From an uncultured Bacteroides sp. (lineage in GTDB: Bacteria > Bacteroidota > Bacteroidia > Bacteroidales > Bacteroidaceae), in the NCBI GenBank assembly GCA_900557355.1, contig USSR01000004.1:1-37565 (forward strand): DNA of 37,565 bases, in the 5' to 3' direction. Below the pieces are notes generated by a model. It was given only the letters and a program-made list of their open reading frames with translations. It made no database searches and had not been told where the DNA came from. This document shows, piece by piece, positions 8,391-16,323 of this stretch (position 1 is the first letter of the stretch; every line of letters begins with the position of its first letter). Made by a program: the position numbers and the translations under genes.

Positions 8391-9959
8391 ATGAAAAAAA
8401 TAGCTCTTTATATATTATGCGGTGTCACGGCATTATTTACGTCGTGCGACCCTTCTTTACTCGATCTGCAAAATGAAAACACCCTGAGTACAGGCGTATA
8501 CTGGAAGACAGAATCTGACATCGAAGCCGGTGTAGTAGCCGTATACGGAATGTTCTACCGTCAGGGAACCTGGACACGTAATATCTATACACAGATGATA
8601 GGTATGGCGGACGAAGGCGTAAGTTATGCCGGATGGACCGAATTGAACGAGTACACCAAGTTCATCTTTACCGATTATAACTTCTCAGAAGTCAATACCA
8701 AGATATGGCGAGAACACTATACTGCCATTTTCCGTGCTAATCAAGTATTGGACCATATAGGTAACGTACCGTTCAGTAATGAAACGCACAAGGATGACCT
8801 CATTGGGCAAACTAAGTTCCTGCGTGCTTTCTATTACTTCTACCTTACTGCCTTGTGGGATAATGTACCTCTCGTGCTAAATACCTCTTCAGCAGCCGAT
8901 AAGCCCATGCAGGCTAGCGCTGACGAAGTCTTGATACAAATAGAAGAAGACCTGGAAGATGCCATCACCAAACTCCCTTCCACACGCGACGCCAATAACT
9001 ACGGCCGCCCAACAAAAGGCGCCGCCTACGGATTACTGGCCAAAGCTTATGCACAGCATCACAAATGGGAAGATGCCAAAAGATGTCTCGAATGGCTCGT
9101 TGATGGCGAAGGGAAGAACTACTACACACTGGTACCCAACTGGGCTGATAATTTCAGCAACTATACGGAAGATAACAAAGAGTCACTGTATGAGATTCAC
9201 TTCTCTCTGACCAACAAGGTGGGCTTCGACCAGACAGACAACTACCTGGACCCGAATGCGCAACTGGGTACACAGATTGAAATGAACCAGGCTCCTACCG
9301 GAATCGGCTGGAACAACATCGAAGCAAGACGCTGGCTGGTGGACTACTACAAGCGCGAACAAACAACGGATGGAAAGAACGATTCCCGCTTGTTCTACAC
9401 TCTGTGGTATGACGGTGCAGCCTCCGACTTCCCCGAATATCCCAACCAGTTGATATACGGCTCTTCATGGAACAGCGACTGGGGCAACCGCGTCTTCATC
9501 AAGAAGTATAGTACAGATGCCTCCCCACTGTATTACTGGAATGATAATAACTTCCGTTCCCTGCGTTATGCCGATATGCTGTTATTGTATGCCGAGACAC
9601 TCAACGAACTGAATACCACACCGCCTTCAAAAGCCATTGAATGCCTCAACCGCGTACGCAACCGCGTCAATCTACCCAACATAGAGGATAGCAAATACTA
9701 CAACGGCTCCCAGATCAGCACCAACAAAGATGCTTTCCGCGAACACCTGAAGATAGAACGCGCCCTGGAGCTTGCCATGGAGTGTGTGCGTTGGGTCGAC
9801 TTGAAACGTTGGGGTATCAACGACCAGACCACATTGAACGAACTGAAAGCACGCGACAGCGACTTCAATAACTTTATAATCGGTAAATCCATCCGTATGC
9901 CAATCCCGCAAAGCGAAGTGGACAACAATCCGAATTTGAACCAAAATGACCAGTACTAA
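8391..9959 (+). CDS. SusD/RagB-family surface nutrient-binding lipoprotein
   Basis: Lid and binding protein of the SusCD pair, 522 residues. Lipobox LFTSC puts the lipidated cysteine at residue 19. The SusD core is plain: RANQVLDHI, LIGQTKFLRAFYYFYL, GRPTKGAAYGLLAKAYAQ (a TPR helix region), FRSLRYADMLLLYAETLNEL with CLNRVRNRV, and the C-terminal FREHLKIERALELAMECVRWVDLKRWG typical of RagB/SusD. It starts 11 bp after the SusC stop, so the two are cotranscribed and should form one complex. The ligand is inferred from the locus as ribosides or nucleosides. Confidence 0.95.
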   Translation: MKKIALYILCGVTALFTSCDPSLLDLQNENTLSTGVYWKTESDIEAGVVAVYGMFYRQGTWTRNIYTQMIGMADEGVSYAGWTELNEYTKFIFTDYNFSEVNTKIWREHYTAIFRANQVLDHIGNVPFSNETHKDDLIGQTKFLRAFYYFYLTALWDNVPLVLNTSSAADKPMQASADEVLIQIEEDLEDAITKLPSTRDANNYGRPTKGAAYGLLAKAYAQHHKWEDAKRCLEWLVDGEGKNYYTLVPNWADNFSNYTEDNKESLYEIHFSLTNKVGFDQTDNYLDPNAQLGTQIEMNQAPTGIGWNNIEARRWLVDYYKREQTTDGKNDSRLFYTLWYDGAASDFPEYPNQLIYGSSWNSDWGNRVFIKKYSTDASPLYYWNDNNFRSLRYADMLLLYAETLNELNTTPPSKAIECLNRVRNRVNLPNIEDSKYYNGSQISTNKDAFREHLKIERALELAMECVRWVDLKRWGINDQTTLNELKARDSDFNNFIIGKSIRMPIPQSEVDNNPNLNQNDQY

Positions 9960-9976
9960 TTGAAGACATTTGAGCT

Positions 9977-10963
9977 ATGATCAATACAAAATATTTAATA
10001 GGAGCAGTCATTGTACTGCTGACGTTATGGGGATGCGGAAATGATTCCGATTACGTCATCGAAAGCAATCCCAATGAGTTCGCCATATTTCCGGTAGCCA
10101 TACCTGTAAGCGCTGATGGCGGAACTTATGAACTGACAGTCAACGGCAATGAATCGTGGACAGCCGAACTGACAAATTCCAATAGCTCAGCCCAGGGCTG
10201 GTGCACACTGAGTGAAACGTCAGGAAGCGGCAGAAAAGTAATCACCGTTACTGTAAAGCCGACCACCTCTTTCGTAAAGAACCGTTCGGTCATCGTTGAA
10301 GTAAGCTCCGGTACCCGGATATTAAAGTCAAAGGTGTTGCAAGAGACAATGGTACTGGGTGAAGACGAAGTGCTGATAAACGGCCTTATATGGTCTACCA
10401 AGAATGTAGGCACTCCGGGAACTTTCGCGGCCTCTCCCGATGATATAGGGCAACTCTATCAGTTCAACCGCAAAGTAGGTTATCCAGCTGGCCCGCAGGA
10501 CGATCCGGCACCGGCTAACTGGCCTTCAAGCTATACCAACGACGGTACCAACTGGACTACCGAAAACGACCCTTCTCCCGAGGGCTGGCGTGTGCCTACC
10601 ACGGAAGAAATGGTAGCTCTTTGGGAAAAAGGAGCAACATGGGTTACAGCAGCCCAGACCGGATTCAAAACCGATGGCATCATTATTGGCGTTGACGAGG
10701 TTACTGCCAAACGTGCTACAAAAGATAATCTGAAACAACTCGGTTGCCTCTTCCTGCCTCAAAGCGGTTGGAGAAATGAAACCGGAATGATGGATCGCAC
10801 CTGGCTCTGTGCCGTTCGCAGCGGAAATTCATTAAGTCCTACCCACGGTGGCATGTCACTGGGAGACTCCGGCGGCTACCGCGACACATGGGGTTGGGGT
10901 GACGGACAGAAAGCACGTGCAGCCATGATCCGACCTGTCAAGAACATACAAGTCGAGGATTGA
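9977..10963 (+). CDS. BACON plus FISUMP-domain surface lipoprotein
   Basis: Lipoprotein of 328 residues with lipobox LWGC (C20) followed by GNDSDY, an acidic stretch compatible with surface export in Bacteroides. Residues about 36-122 match a BACON domain: SADGGTYELTVNGNESWTAEL, WCTLSETSGSGRKVITVTV, NRSVIVEVSSG, ending in a QE. Residues about 130-323 resemble the Fibrobacter succinogenes major paralogous (FISUMP) domain: VLINGLIWSTKNVGTPG, YQFNRKVGYPAGP, GWRVPTTEEMVALW, LPQSGWRN and the C-terminal MIRPVKN. It lies third after SusC/D, where accessory surface glycan-binding proteins (SusE/F-like) usually sit. A binding role is inferred; no catalytic signature was seen. Confidence 0.8.
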   Translation: MINTKYLIGAVIVLLTLWGCGNDSDYVIESNPNEFAIFPVAIPVSADGGTYELTVNGNESWTAELTNSNSSAQGWCTLSETSGSGRKVITVTVKPTTSFVKNRSVIVEVSSGTRILKSKVLQETMVLGEDEVLINGLIWSTKNVGTPGTFAASPDDIGQLYQFNRKVGYPAGPQDDPAPANWPSSYTNDGTNWTTENDPSPEGWRVPTTEEMVALWEKGATWVTAAQTGFKTDGIIIGVDEVTAKRATKDNLKQLGCLFLPQSGWRNETGMMDRTWLCAVRSGNSLSPTHGGMSLGDSGGYRDTWGWGDGQKARAAMIRPVKNIQVED

Positions 10964-11018
10964 TTTATGGCATCTATATACCCGACAACTCAATTATTAA
11001 CGAACTAAATTTAAAGAG

Positions 11019-12053
11019 ATGAACAACTATAAGACCTACATATACCTTACCTTGCTCACACTTTTGAGTTGCAAGGGCAATGACGGCAATGAACCGCAGA
11101 AACTCACACCGCAAATCCGGTATGAATTCAGCGGCGGTGCCGGCCATTATAACTATGCTCCGAGCATCATAGAAGACCAGTACGGCATCCGGTACGGCTT
11201 TGTATGTGAGAATCGTGATCCGTTCAAGATTGTGGACTATGTTTATCTATACAAAGGAATCCCCACGGAGAAAGGCCATGTATGGCAACCCGGCACACAG
11301 ATCATCGAACCTTCCGAGACAGGCTGGGATAACTGCCACATCTGCGACCCGGACGTACGTGAGTTTAAAACGACTTATAAAGGAGAAACTTACAACTGGA
11401 TTATGACCTATCTGGGCGTAGACCGCTGGGACTGTAACCACAACCAGATAGGACTGGCCATTTCCAAGAACATCGAAGGCCCGTATATCAAGTTCGACCA
11501 GAATCCGCTGGTAGCTTACGAAGATACTACTAAATGGGGGGTGGGGCAAAGTACAACAATCGTCAAAGACTCTACGACCATACAATTATTCTATCATTCG
11601 ACTACGGAGAACGGACCTTTCTGTATGCGCGAAATAAAATTGAATGATCTGGATAATATCATATTGGGCGAAGAGAAAGCAATTCCTTTCCTGAGCGCCA
11701 ACAGCTATCCTGCCATGTCCGACAAGAATATATATATGGTTTCGGAAACCCGTGTATCCCCCATCAAAGAGATACCGACTTGGGTAGGAGATGTCTGCCG
11801 GCTGGCATACAAACCAAGAACAGAAAGTCTCTTTACCGAAGAAGACGGATGGATTGAAATCGGTCATGCAGGACCGGAAGAAACAGGATTCCCAAGAAAT
11901 CACAATCCGGGTATCCTGACGGATACGAAAGGTTACATGCTTAATGACGATGAACTGGTGATGTACTTCACTCCTGCCATGACAGGCGAAAACTGGCTAT
12001 GGTCATACGACCTGTATTCGGCTACGTTTAATCTCAAAAACTATTTCAAATGA
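11019..12053 (+). CDS. Five-bladed beta-propeller glycosidase-like lipoprotein (GH43/GH117-fold-like), copy A
   Basis: Protein of 344 residues with lipobox LLSC (C18). It is a paralogue of the product at 14317-15462. Shared blocks in the same order are NYAPSIIED / SYCPSALKQ, CHICDPDV / HHTCDPSV, NQIGLAIS / NEIGVAFS, WGVGQSTTI / WGVGQPSVV, and GYPRNHN / GFPRNHN near the C-terminus. The spaced Asp and aromatic blocks fit the five-bladed propeller of GH43- and GH117-like enzymes, with the CDPDV Asp a candidate catalytic residue. I cannot assign it to a CAZy family. Published rus loci contain a glycoside hydrolase (rusGH) in about this position. Its stop overlaps the next start by 4 bp (ATGA), implying translational coupling to a nucleoside hydrolase. 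Confidence 0.72.
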   Translation: MNNYKTYIYLTLLTLLSCKGNDGNEPQKLTPQIRYEFSGGAGHYNYAPSIIEDQYGIRYGFVCENRDPFKIVDYVYLYKGIPTEKGHVWQPGTQIIEPSETGWDNCHICDPDVREFKTTYKGETYNWIMTYLGVDRWDCNHNQIGLAISKNIEGPYIKFDQNPLVAYEDTTKWGVGQSTTIVKDSTTIQLFYHSTTENGPFCMREIKLNDLDNIILGEEKAIPFLSANSYPAMSDKNIYMVSETRVSPIKEIPTWVGDVCRLAYKPRTESLFTEEDGWIEIGHAGPEETGFPRNHNPGILTDTKGYMLNDDELVMYFTPAMTGENWLWSYDLYSATFNLKNYFK

Positions 12054-13240
12054 ATAAAACAATCCTGCAAATAGTATGCATTGCTCTTATTCTTGCCTTC
12101 CCCTGTGGGAAGGCATCAGGGCAATACAAAAAGATTCCCGTAGTGGTAATTACCGACTTGTATCATCCGTATCAGGACCCGGGAGATAACATGGACCTCA
12201 TTATGGGCTTCGGACTGCCCGATGTAGACCTGAAAGCCGTCTTATTGGACATCACAGACGCATTCAGGAAAGATACTGCCGACCATCCCACCCTGTGGAA
12301 AGACCCGCGTGGACCGAGAGAAGCCGGAATTATCCCTGTGGAACAATTAAGTTATATCTTCAACAAAAGGGTACCTTATGGCATTGGTCCGTTATCCATG
12401 ATGAAATCGGAAGAAGACCGGATGGAGTATCTGCCAGGCTATGAGCAGGAAGCAATCGATATACTGCTGGAAGTTCTGAAAAAGAGTAAAGAACCCGTAG
12501 AGATATTGTCATTCGGTTCGGCAAGGATACTGGCGGTTGCCTACAACCGTGCCCCCAAGCTGATGAAACAGAAGATACACAAAATTCATCTGAGTGCCGG
12601 GACAGCAAGCAAGAACCATGAATTGGGAAGCGATGCCGGAGCAAATGCTATTCCGGGCGGTGAGTGGAATGTAGCACTGGACGTGTTCGCTTTCAACAGA
12701 ATATTAAAATCAGATTTACCCGTAGCCATCTATCCATGTGCAGGCAAAGACGGAGGCTTCGTAAAAGACTGTAACAATACCTACTGGAAATTACCCGATA
12801 TGGATTTTATCCGAAAGATGAATCCCCAATTGCAACGGTATCTTGATTTTGCTTTCACCCAGAAACTGCAATATGACTTCCTCCGTGCCATGAATGCCGA
12901 CTATCCGGTTGATATAGACCTCAACCGTTACCCCCGTCCATTCCACGTATGGGAAAGTGCCATCTGGCTGAAAGCAACACAAAGGGAGATCATTTGTACT
13001 CCCACCGGAGAATACCGCCTCGTCAAAGAAGGGAAAAGCAACAAAGGCGACCGCATTGTAGCAAACGAACTACGCCGCTGTAACCTTGATGAGATAAGAG
13101 ACGACGGACGATTCCAGTTTTCATACACCGATAAATCCTCCGATAAAGAGATTTACTATCGTCCAGACCTTGACGAGAACGAGAAAGCACTCCAACAGGT
13201 GATTCCCGAACTCTATATATCCATTTCACCCAGTCACTAA
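12050..13240 (+). CDS. Nucleoside-hydrolase-like protein, divergent, secreted
   Basis: Member of the inosine-uridine nucleoside hydrolase (IUNH) fold, 396 residues, with a cleavable signal peptide (1-24, ending KASG) and no lipobox, so probably periplasmic. IUNH enzymes split nucleosides into base and ribose using a Ca-bound Asp cluster. Here the N-terminal cluster is VVVITDLYHPYQDPGDNMDL (31-50: D36, D43, D46, D49), longer than the canonical TDxGxDxDD. NAIPGGEWNVALD (199-211) matches the E-x-N...D block. HVWESA (299-304) sits where the neighbour has TWDLT, giving Glu302 for the expected Asp. The fold is likely; activity on ordinary nucleosides is uncertain. The start overlaps the previous stop (ATGA). 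Confidence 0.75.
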   Translation: MNKTILQIVCIALILAFPCGKASGQYKKIPVVVITDLYHPYQDPGDNMDLIMGFGLPDVDLKAVLLDITDAFRKDTADHPTLWKDPRGPREAGIIPVEQLSYIFNKRVPYGIGPLSMMKSEEDRMEYLPGYEQEAIDILLEVLKKSKEPVEILSFGSARILAVAYNRAPKLMKQKIHKIHLSAGTASKNHELGSDAGANAIPGGEWNVALDVFAFNRILKSDLPVAIYPCAGKDGGFVKDCNNTYWKLPDMDFIRKMNPQLQRYLDFAFTQKLQYDFLRAMNADYPVDIDLNRYPRPFHVWESAIWLKATQREIICTPTGEYRLVKEGKSNKGDRIVANELRRCNLDEIRDDGRFQFSYTDKSSDKEIYYRPDLDENEKALQQVIPELYISISPSH

Positions 13241-13258
13241 TTTTTTAAATATACCGTC

Positions 13259-14308
13259 ATGAGAAAGAGCAAACTTTATTTGATTGGCTTGTTAGTATTG
13301 GCTCTATCAAGCTGCACTTCCAAGAAACAACAAACTGCGGAAATCACCCCGAGTGTACCCAAAATTATTCTGGAAACGGATATAGGTAACGACGTGGACG
13401 ATGCACTGGCACTGGATATGCTTTACAAGTATCTGGACGCAGGAGATATCGACTTATTAGGCATCACCATCAACAAAGAAGGAACTTATCCGGCCGAATA
13501 CACCGACATCATGAATACCTGGTACGGCTATCCTCAAATCCCTATCGGAATCATACACAACGGAGCCGACTGTGAGAACGATGCTACAAACTATGCCAAA
13601 GCCGTATGCCTCATCCAGAAGGATAACGGTGAACTGGCTTTCAAGCGCTCACTGAAAGGTGACTATAACCAACTGCCGGAAGCGCCTGCCCTCTATCGTA
13701 AGCTATTGGCACAGCAACCGGACAGTTCTGTTACCATCATCTCCGTAGGTTTCTCCACAAACCTTGCACGCCTGTTGGATACTCCGGCTGACAATGTATC
13801 TCCGTTGACCGGAAAAGAGCTTGTTGCCCAAAAAGTAAAACTGCTGTGTACCATGGCAGGCTGCTTCAACAATCCCAACCTGTTCGAATATAACGTAGTG
13901 AAAGACATTCCGGCGGCAAAGAAGATATTCTCCGAATGGCCTACCACACTGGTGACCTCTCCTTTCGAAGTAGGTATCGCCATCAACTATCCCGGCAGCA
14001 GCATTGAAAACGATTTCGGATGGGCTCCTATGCACCCAGTGGTAGAAGCATATAAAAGCTACCAGCAGATGCCCTACGACCGTCCTACATGGGACTTGAC
14101 TTCCGTACTATATTCTGTTGAAGGTCCATCCTATTTCAACGTTTCTCCGGCAGGTAAAATAAACGTAACAGACCAAGGTGCTACTGAATTTACTCCCGAT
14201 GCCGCAGGAAACCGTTACTACCTGACAGTAGATTCCATTCAGGCTGAGAATATCAAACAACATTTCGTCCAGTTACTGATCAAGCAACCGGCTCACTTCA
14301 ATAAATAA
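13259..14308 (+). CDS. Inosine-uridine-type nucleoside hydrolase, lipoprotein
   Basis: Lipoprotein of 349 residues (lipobox LSSC, C19; the next residues TSKKQQ lack an acidic export patch, suggesting a periplasm-facing anchor). It hydrolyses the N-glycosidic bond of nucleosides, releasing ribose. The canonical Ca-binding motif ILETDIGNDVDDALALD (37-53) is intact. VSVGFSTN-type block (SVGFSTNLARLL, 162-173), FEYNVVKDIPAA (209-220) and RPTWDLTSVLY (275-285, with D279) complete the active site of this bacterial branch. It fits the rusNH role: ribose made here is phosphorylated by the ribokinase of the same operon. It lies between the divergent hydrolase and the second propeller protein, with 18-bp and 8-bp gaps. 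Confidence 0.88.
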   Translation: MRKSKLYLIGLLVLALSSCTSKKQQTAEITPSVPKIILETDIGNDVDDALALDMLYKYLDAGDIDLLGITINKEGTYPAEYTDIMNTWYGYPQIPIGIIHNGADCENDATNYAKAVCLIQKDNGELAFKRSLKGDYNQLPEAPALYRKLLAQQPDSSVTIISVGFSTNLARLLDTPADNVSPLTGKELVAQKVKLLCTMAGCFNNPNLFEYNVVKDIPAAKKIFSEWPTTLVTSPFEVGIAINYPGSSIENDFGWAPMHPVVEAYKSYQQMPYDRPTWDLTSVLYSVEGPSYFNVSPAGKINVTDQGATEFTPDAAGNRYYLTVDSIQAENIKQHFVQLLIKQPAHFNK

Positions 14309-14316
14309 TAAGCATT

Positions 14317-15462
14317 ATGACTAAATATCTATTGGGTCTCATAGGTTTATGGCTCATGTGTTCCTGTTCGGACACCGACTCCGGAGAAACCCCTCCGATA
14401 GACCCGCCAACACCTACACCTACCGTAACCATCACAAAACCGGAATTTGTATTCGGCTTCCAAGGCCAGAGCAAGTATTCTTACTGCCCAAGTGCCTTGA
14501 AACAAGCTGATGGGACAGTTCATCTATACTTCTGCGGCAATCCGGAAAACCTGATCATGGTCGATAATATCTTCCATATCAAGATCAACCCGGATGGTAC
14601 ACAGACTGCTGCCAAAAGTGTATTGCAGCCTGGTGTACCAGGTTCATGGGACGATCACCATACCTGTGACCCTTCTGTTATCGAAGGTAACTTCACTTGG
14701 AAAAATACTACCTACAAGTATGCCATGTTCTTCCTGAGTAATATGTACGGAGTATATTACAATGAAATCGGTGTCGCGTTCAGCAACGACCTTGATGCAG
14801 ATAGCTGGGTGAAGTATCCGCAGCAGATTGTAAAGAAAACATGGTCGAGCGAAGGTGACCAGGAAATAGGAGGCGGCGGTAAGTCATGGGGAGTAGGCCA
14901 GCCTTCTGTCGTATCTCTGGATGGAAAAGGTAAGCTACTGCTGACTTATACCGTAGGTGATATCGGGGGTACGCGCATCGTCTGGACCGAAGCGGATTTC
15001 AGTAATATGGATACATATTCCATCAGTACCCCGCAAACAATTGTACAGACAGGTTTAAAGGCCATTGACAACCAGTCAAGGGATTATACTTGTAACTCGG
15101 AATTTGCAATTGACAAGGATGCGGATAAAATCGTCATGATACGTCCGGTACAGCCTATGCCCAATGATTATCCCAATTATTTAAATTCTTCATTGGAAAT
15201 AGACTACATGAACCTTTCTGACTTCACCAATCAAAGAGGTAACTGGACACCGATTTACCGGATCACCCCGGATGATACCGGCTATCCGAGAAACCACAAT
15301 GCCACTCTGTTGAGGGATAATTTCGGCCACTTGCAAGACTGGGAAGAACCGGAATTCTACTTTACAGTCAGCAAGGCAGCCCCTGATGTACAACCTTCGG
15401 GCAGTAGCATTGCGGAGTGGACGTACCATATCTGGAAAAGTAAGGTAGTAAAGAGTAAATAA
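14317..15462 (+). CDS. Five-bladed beta-propeller glycosidase-like lipoprotein, copy B
   Basis: Lipoprotein of 381 residues: LMCSC, cysteine about residue 17, followed by the acidic SDTDSGE and a Pro/Thr linker, which suggests surface display. It shares the ordered blocks CDPxV, NEIG, WGVGQPS and GYPRNHN with copy A (11019-12053), with extra loops such as SSEGDQEIGGGGKSWG. The fold is that of GH43/GH117-like propellers; catalytic assignment is open. It is the last gene of the operon and is followed 7 bp later by a 14-bp-arm hairpin. A role in freeing nucleosides or ribose from larger ribosides is inferred only from the locus. Confidence 0.72.
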   Translation: MTKYLLGLIGLWLMCSCSDTDSGETPPIDPPTPTPTVTITKPEFVFGFQGQSKYSYCPSALKQADGTVHLYFCGNPENLIMVDNIFHIKINPDGTQTAAKSVLQPGVPGSWDDHHTCDPSVIEGNFTWKNTTYKYAMFFLSNMYGVYYNEIGVAFSNDLDADSWVKYPQQIVKKTWSSEGDQEIGGGGKSWGVGQPSVVSLDGKGKLLLTYTVGDIGGTRIVWTEADFSNMDTYSISTPQTIVQTGLKAIDNQSRDYTCNSEFAIDKDADKIVMIRPVQPMPNDYPNYLNSSLEIDYMNLSDFTNQRGNWTPIYRITPDDTGYPRNHNATLLRDNFGHLQDWEEPEFYFTVSKAAPDVQPSGSSIAEWTYHIWKSKVVKSK

Positions 15463-15469
15463 AAAGTAA

Positions 15470-15514
15470 TTCCGGTAATCAACCGAATTTAGTAGTTTCA
15501 GTTGATTACCGGAA
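15470..15514. terminator. Hairpin between the ribose operon and the ATPase cassette
   Basis: Perfect 14-bp arms TTCCGGTAATCAAC (15470-15483) and its complement (15501-15514), loop 17 nt. Read from the minus strand the stem is followed by TTACTTTTTATTT, so it fits an intrinsic terminator for the minus-strand cassette. On the plus strand it comes 7 bp after the operon stop and may serve both directions. Confidence 0.75.
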
Positions 15515-15534
15515 AAATAAGCTTATTATCATTG

Positions 15535-16323
15535 CTAAACATTCAAACAAGAAAGATCTTCCTTGACTATACATAAAAAACAGTAATCATCCGACAGTAT
15601 ATTTAAACCCAGTTGATCAGGTTCAATAGCACACCATGTATCTAACAACAAAGTACGAATAGCTTCAAACTCAGCCAATTCATATCTATGTTTATAGTAA
15701 AGTGCCTTTTCCCGCCAGTAATCCGTTTCTTCACATAAACCTCTCCAATTTCTATCAGTCACACAATCTGTCAGTCTTTTGCTTATCTGTGCCAAATCAT
15801 TATTTGGTACATAAGGCATATCTTCTACAAACTGAATCAGATGATTAAACTCATCTACAGACAAGACTACCCATACATGACATACTCCTCCTTCTTTCTT
15901 TTTTCGCTCCGCCCAGCTTTTAGCCTGAGCCGCCACTCCGTCTCTAAAGATAAAGTAGTTATTCTTGTCTATACGATGACCCGACAATAGATTTTCGGAA
16001 TGGCTTATCTTATTTTCCAATGAAGATGCACTTAAATTATCTACATTATCATACCCCATTCTCAACTCTACCAGCATCAACCGGGAAGTAGTAACACGAT
16101 TATTCGCATAATTACCTATTCCAATGGCAGCATCCATTGTACAGTCATTACTCCCTTTAAGTACTTTAGCCTCATAGTCATCCAATGAAAGACAAGTGAT
16201 ACGTGGATCGAACCATCCCGTTCTCTGATAATCTTTTGCAGCAACATCATTCAAAGTAGCCTGACAATGACAAGCAAAAGGGTGGCTGACTATAATATCA
16301 TTCTGACAGACCAGTTGAACCAT
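15535..16323 (-). CDS. Unknown protein encoded with an AAA ATPase, possible effector
   Basis: Protein of 262 residues from the ATG at 16323, which has AGGA five bases upstream. The open frame extends to 16371 but the longer start is less likely. The start lies 26 bp inside the end of the ATPase gene, so the two are translationally coupled. I do not recognise the family. TMDAAIGIG (62-70) followed by MLVELRMGYDN (83-93) resembles a PD-(D/E)xK nuclease core with Arg for Lys (D64, E86, R88), followed by a helix; this is a weak reading. A charged KSWAERKKKEGG leads to a strand HVWVVLSVDEF. No signal peptide or membrane segment. It could equally be an accessory or regulatory partner. Confidence 0.75.
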   Translation of the reverse strand: MVQLVCQNDIIVSHPFACHCQATLNDVAAKDYQRTGWFDPRITCLSLDDYEAKVLKGSNDCTMDAAIGIGNYANNRVTTSRLMLVELRMGYDNVDNLSASSLENKISHSENLLSGHRIDKNNYFIFRDGVAAQAKSWAERKKKEGGVCHVWVVLSVDEFNHLIQFVEDMPYVPNNDLAQISKRLTDCVTDRNWRGLCEETDYWREKALYYKHRYELAEFEAIRTLLLDTWCAIEPDQLGLNILSDDYCFLCIVKEDLSCLNV

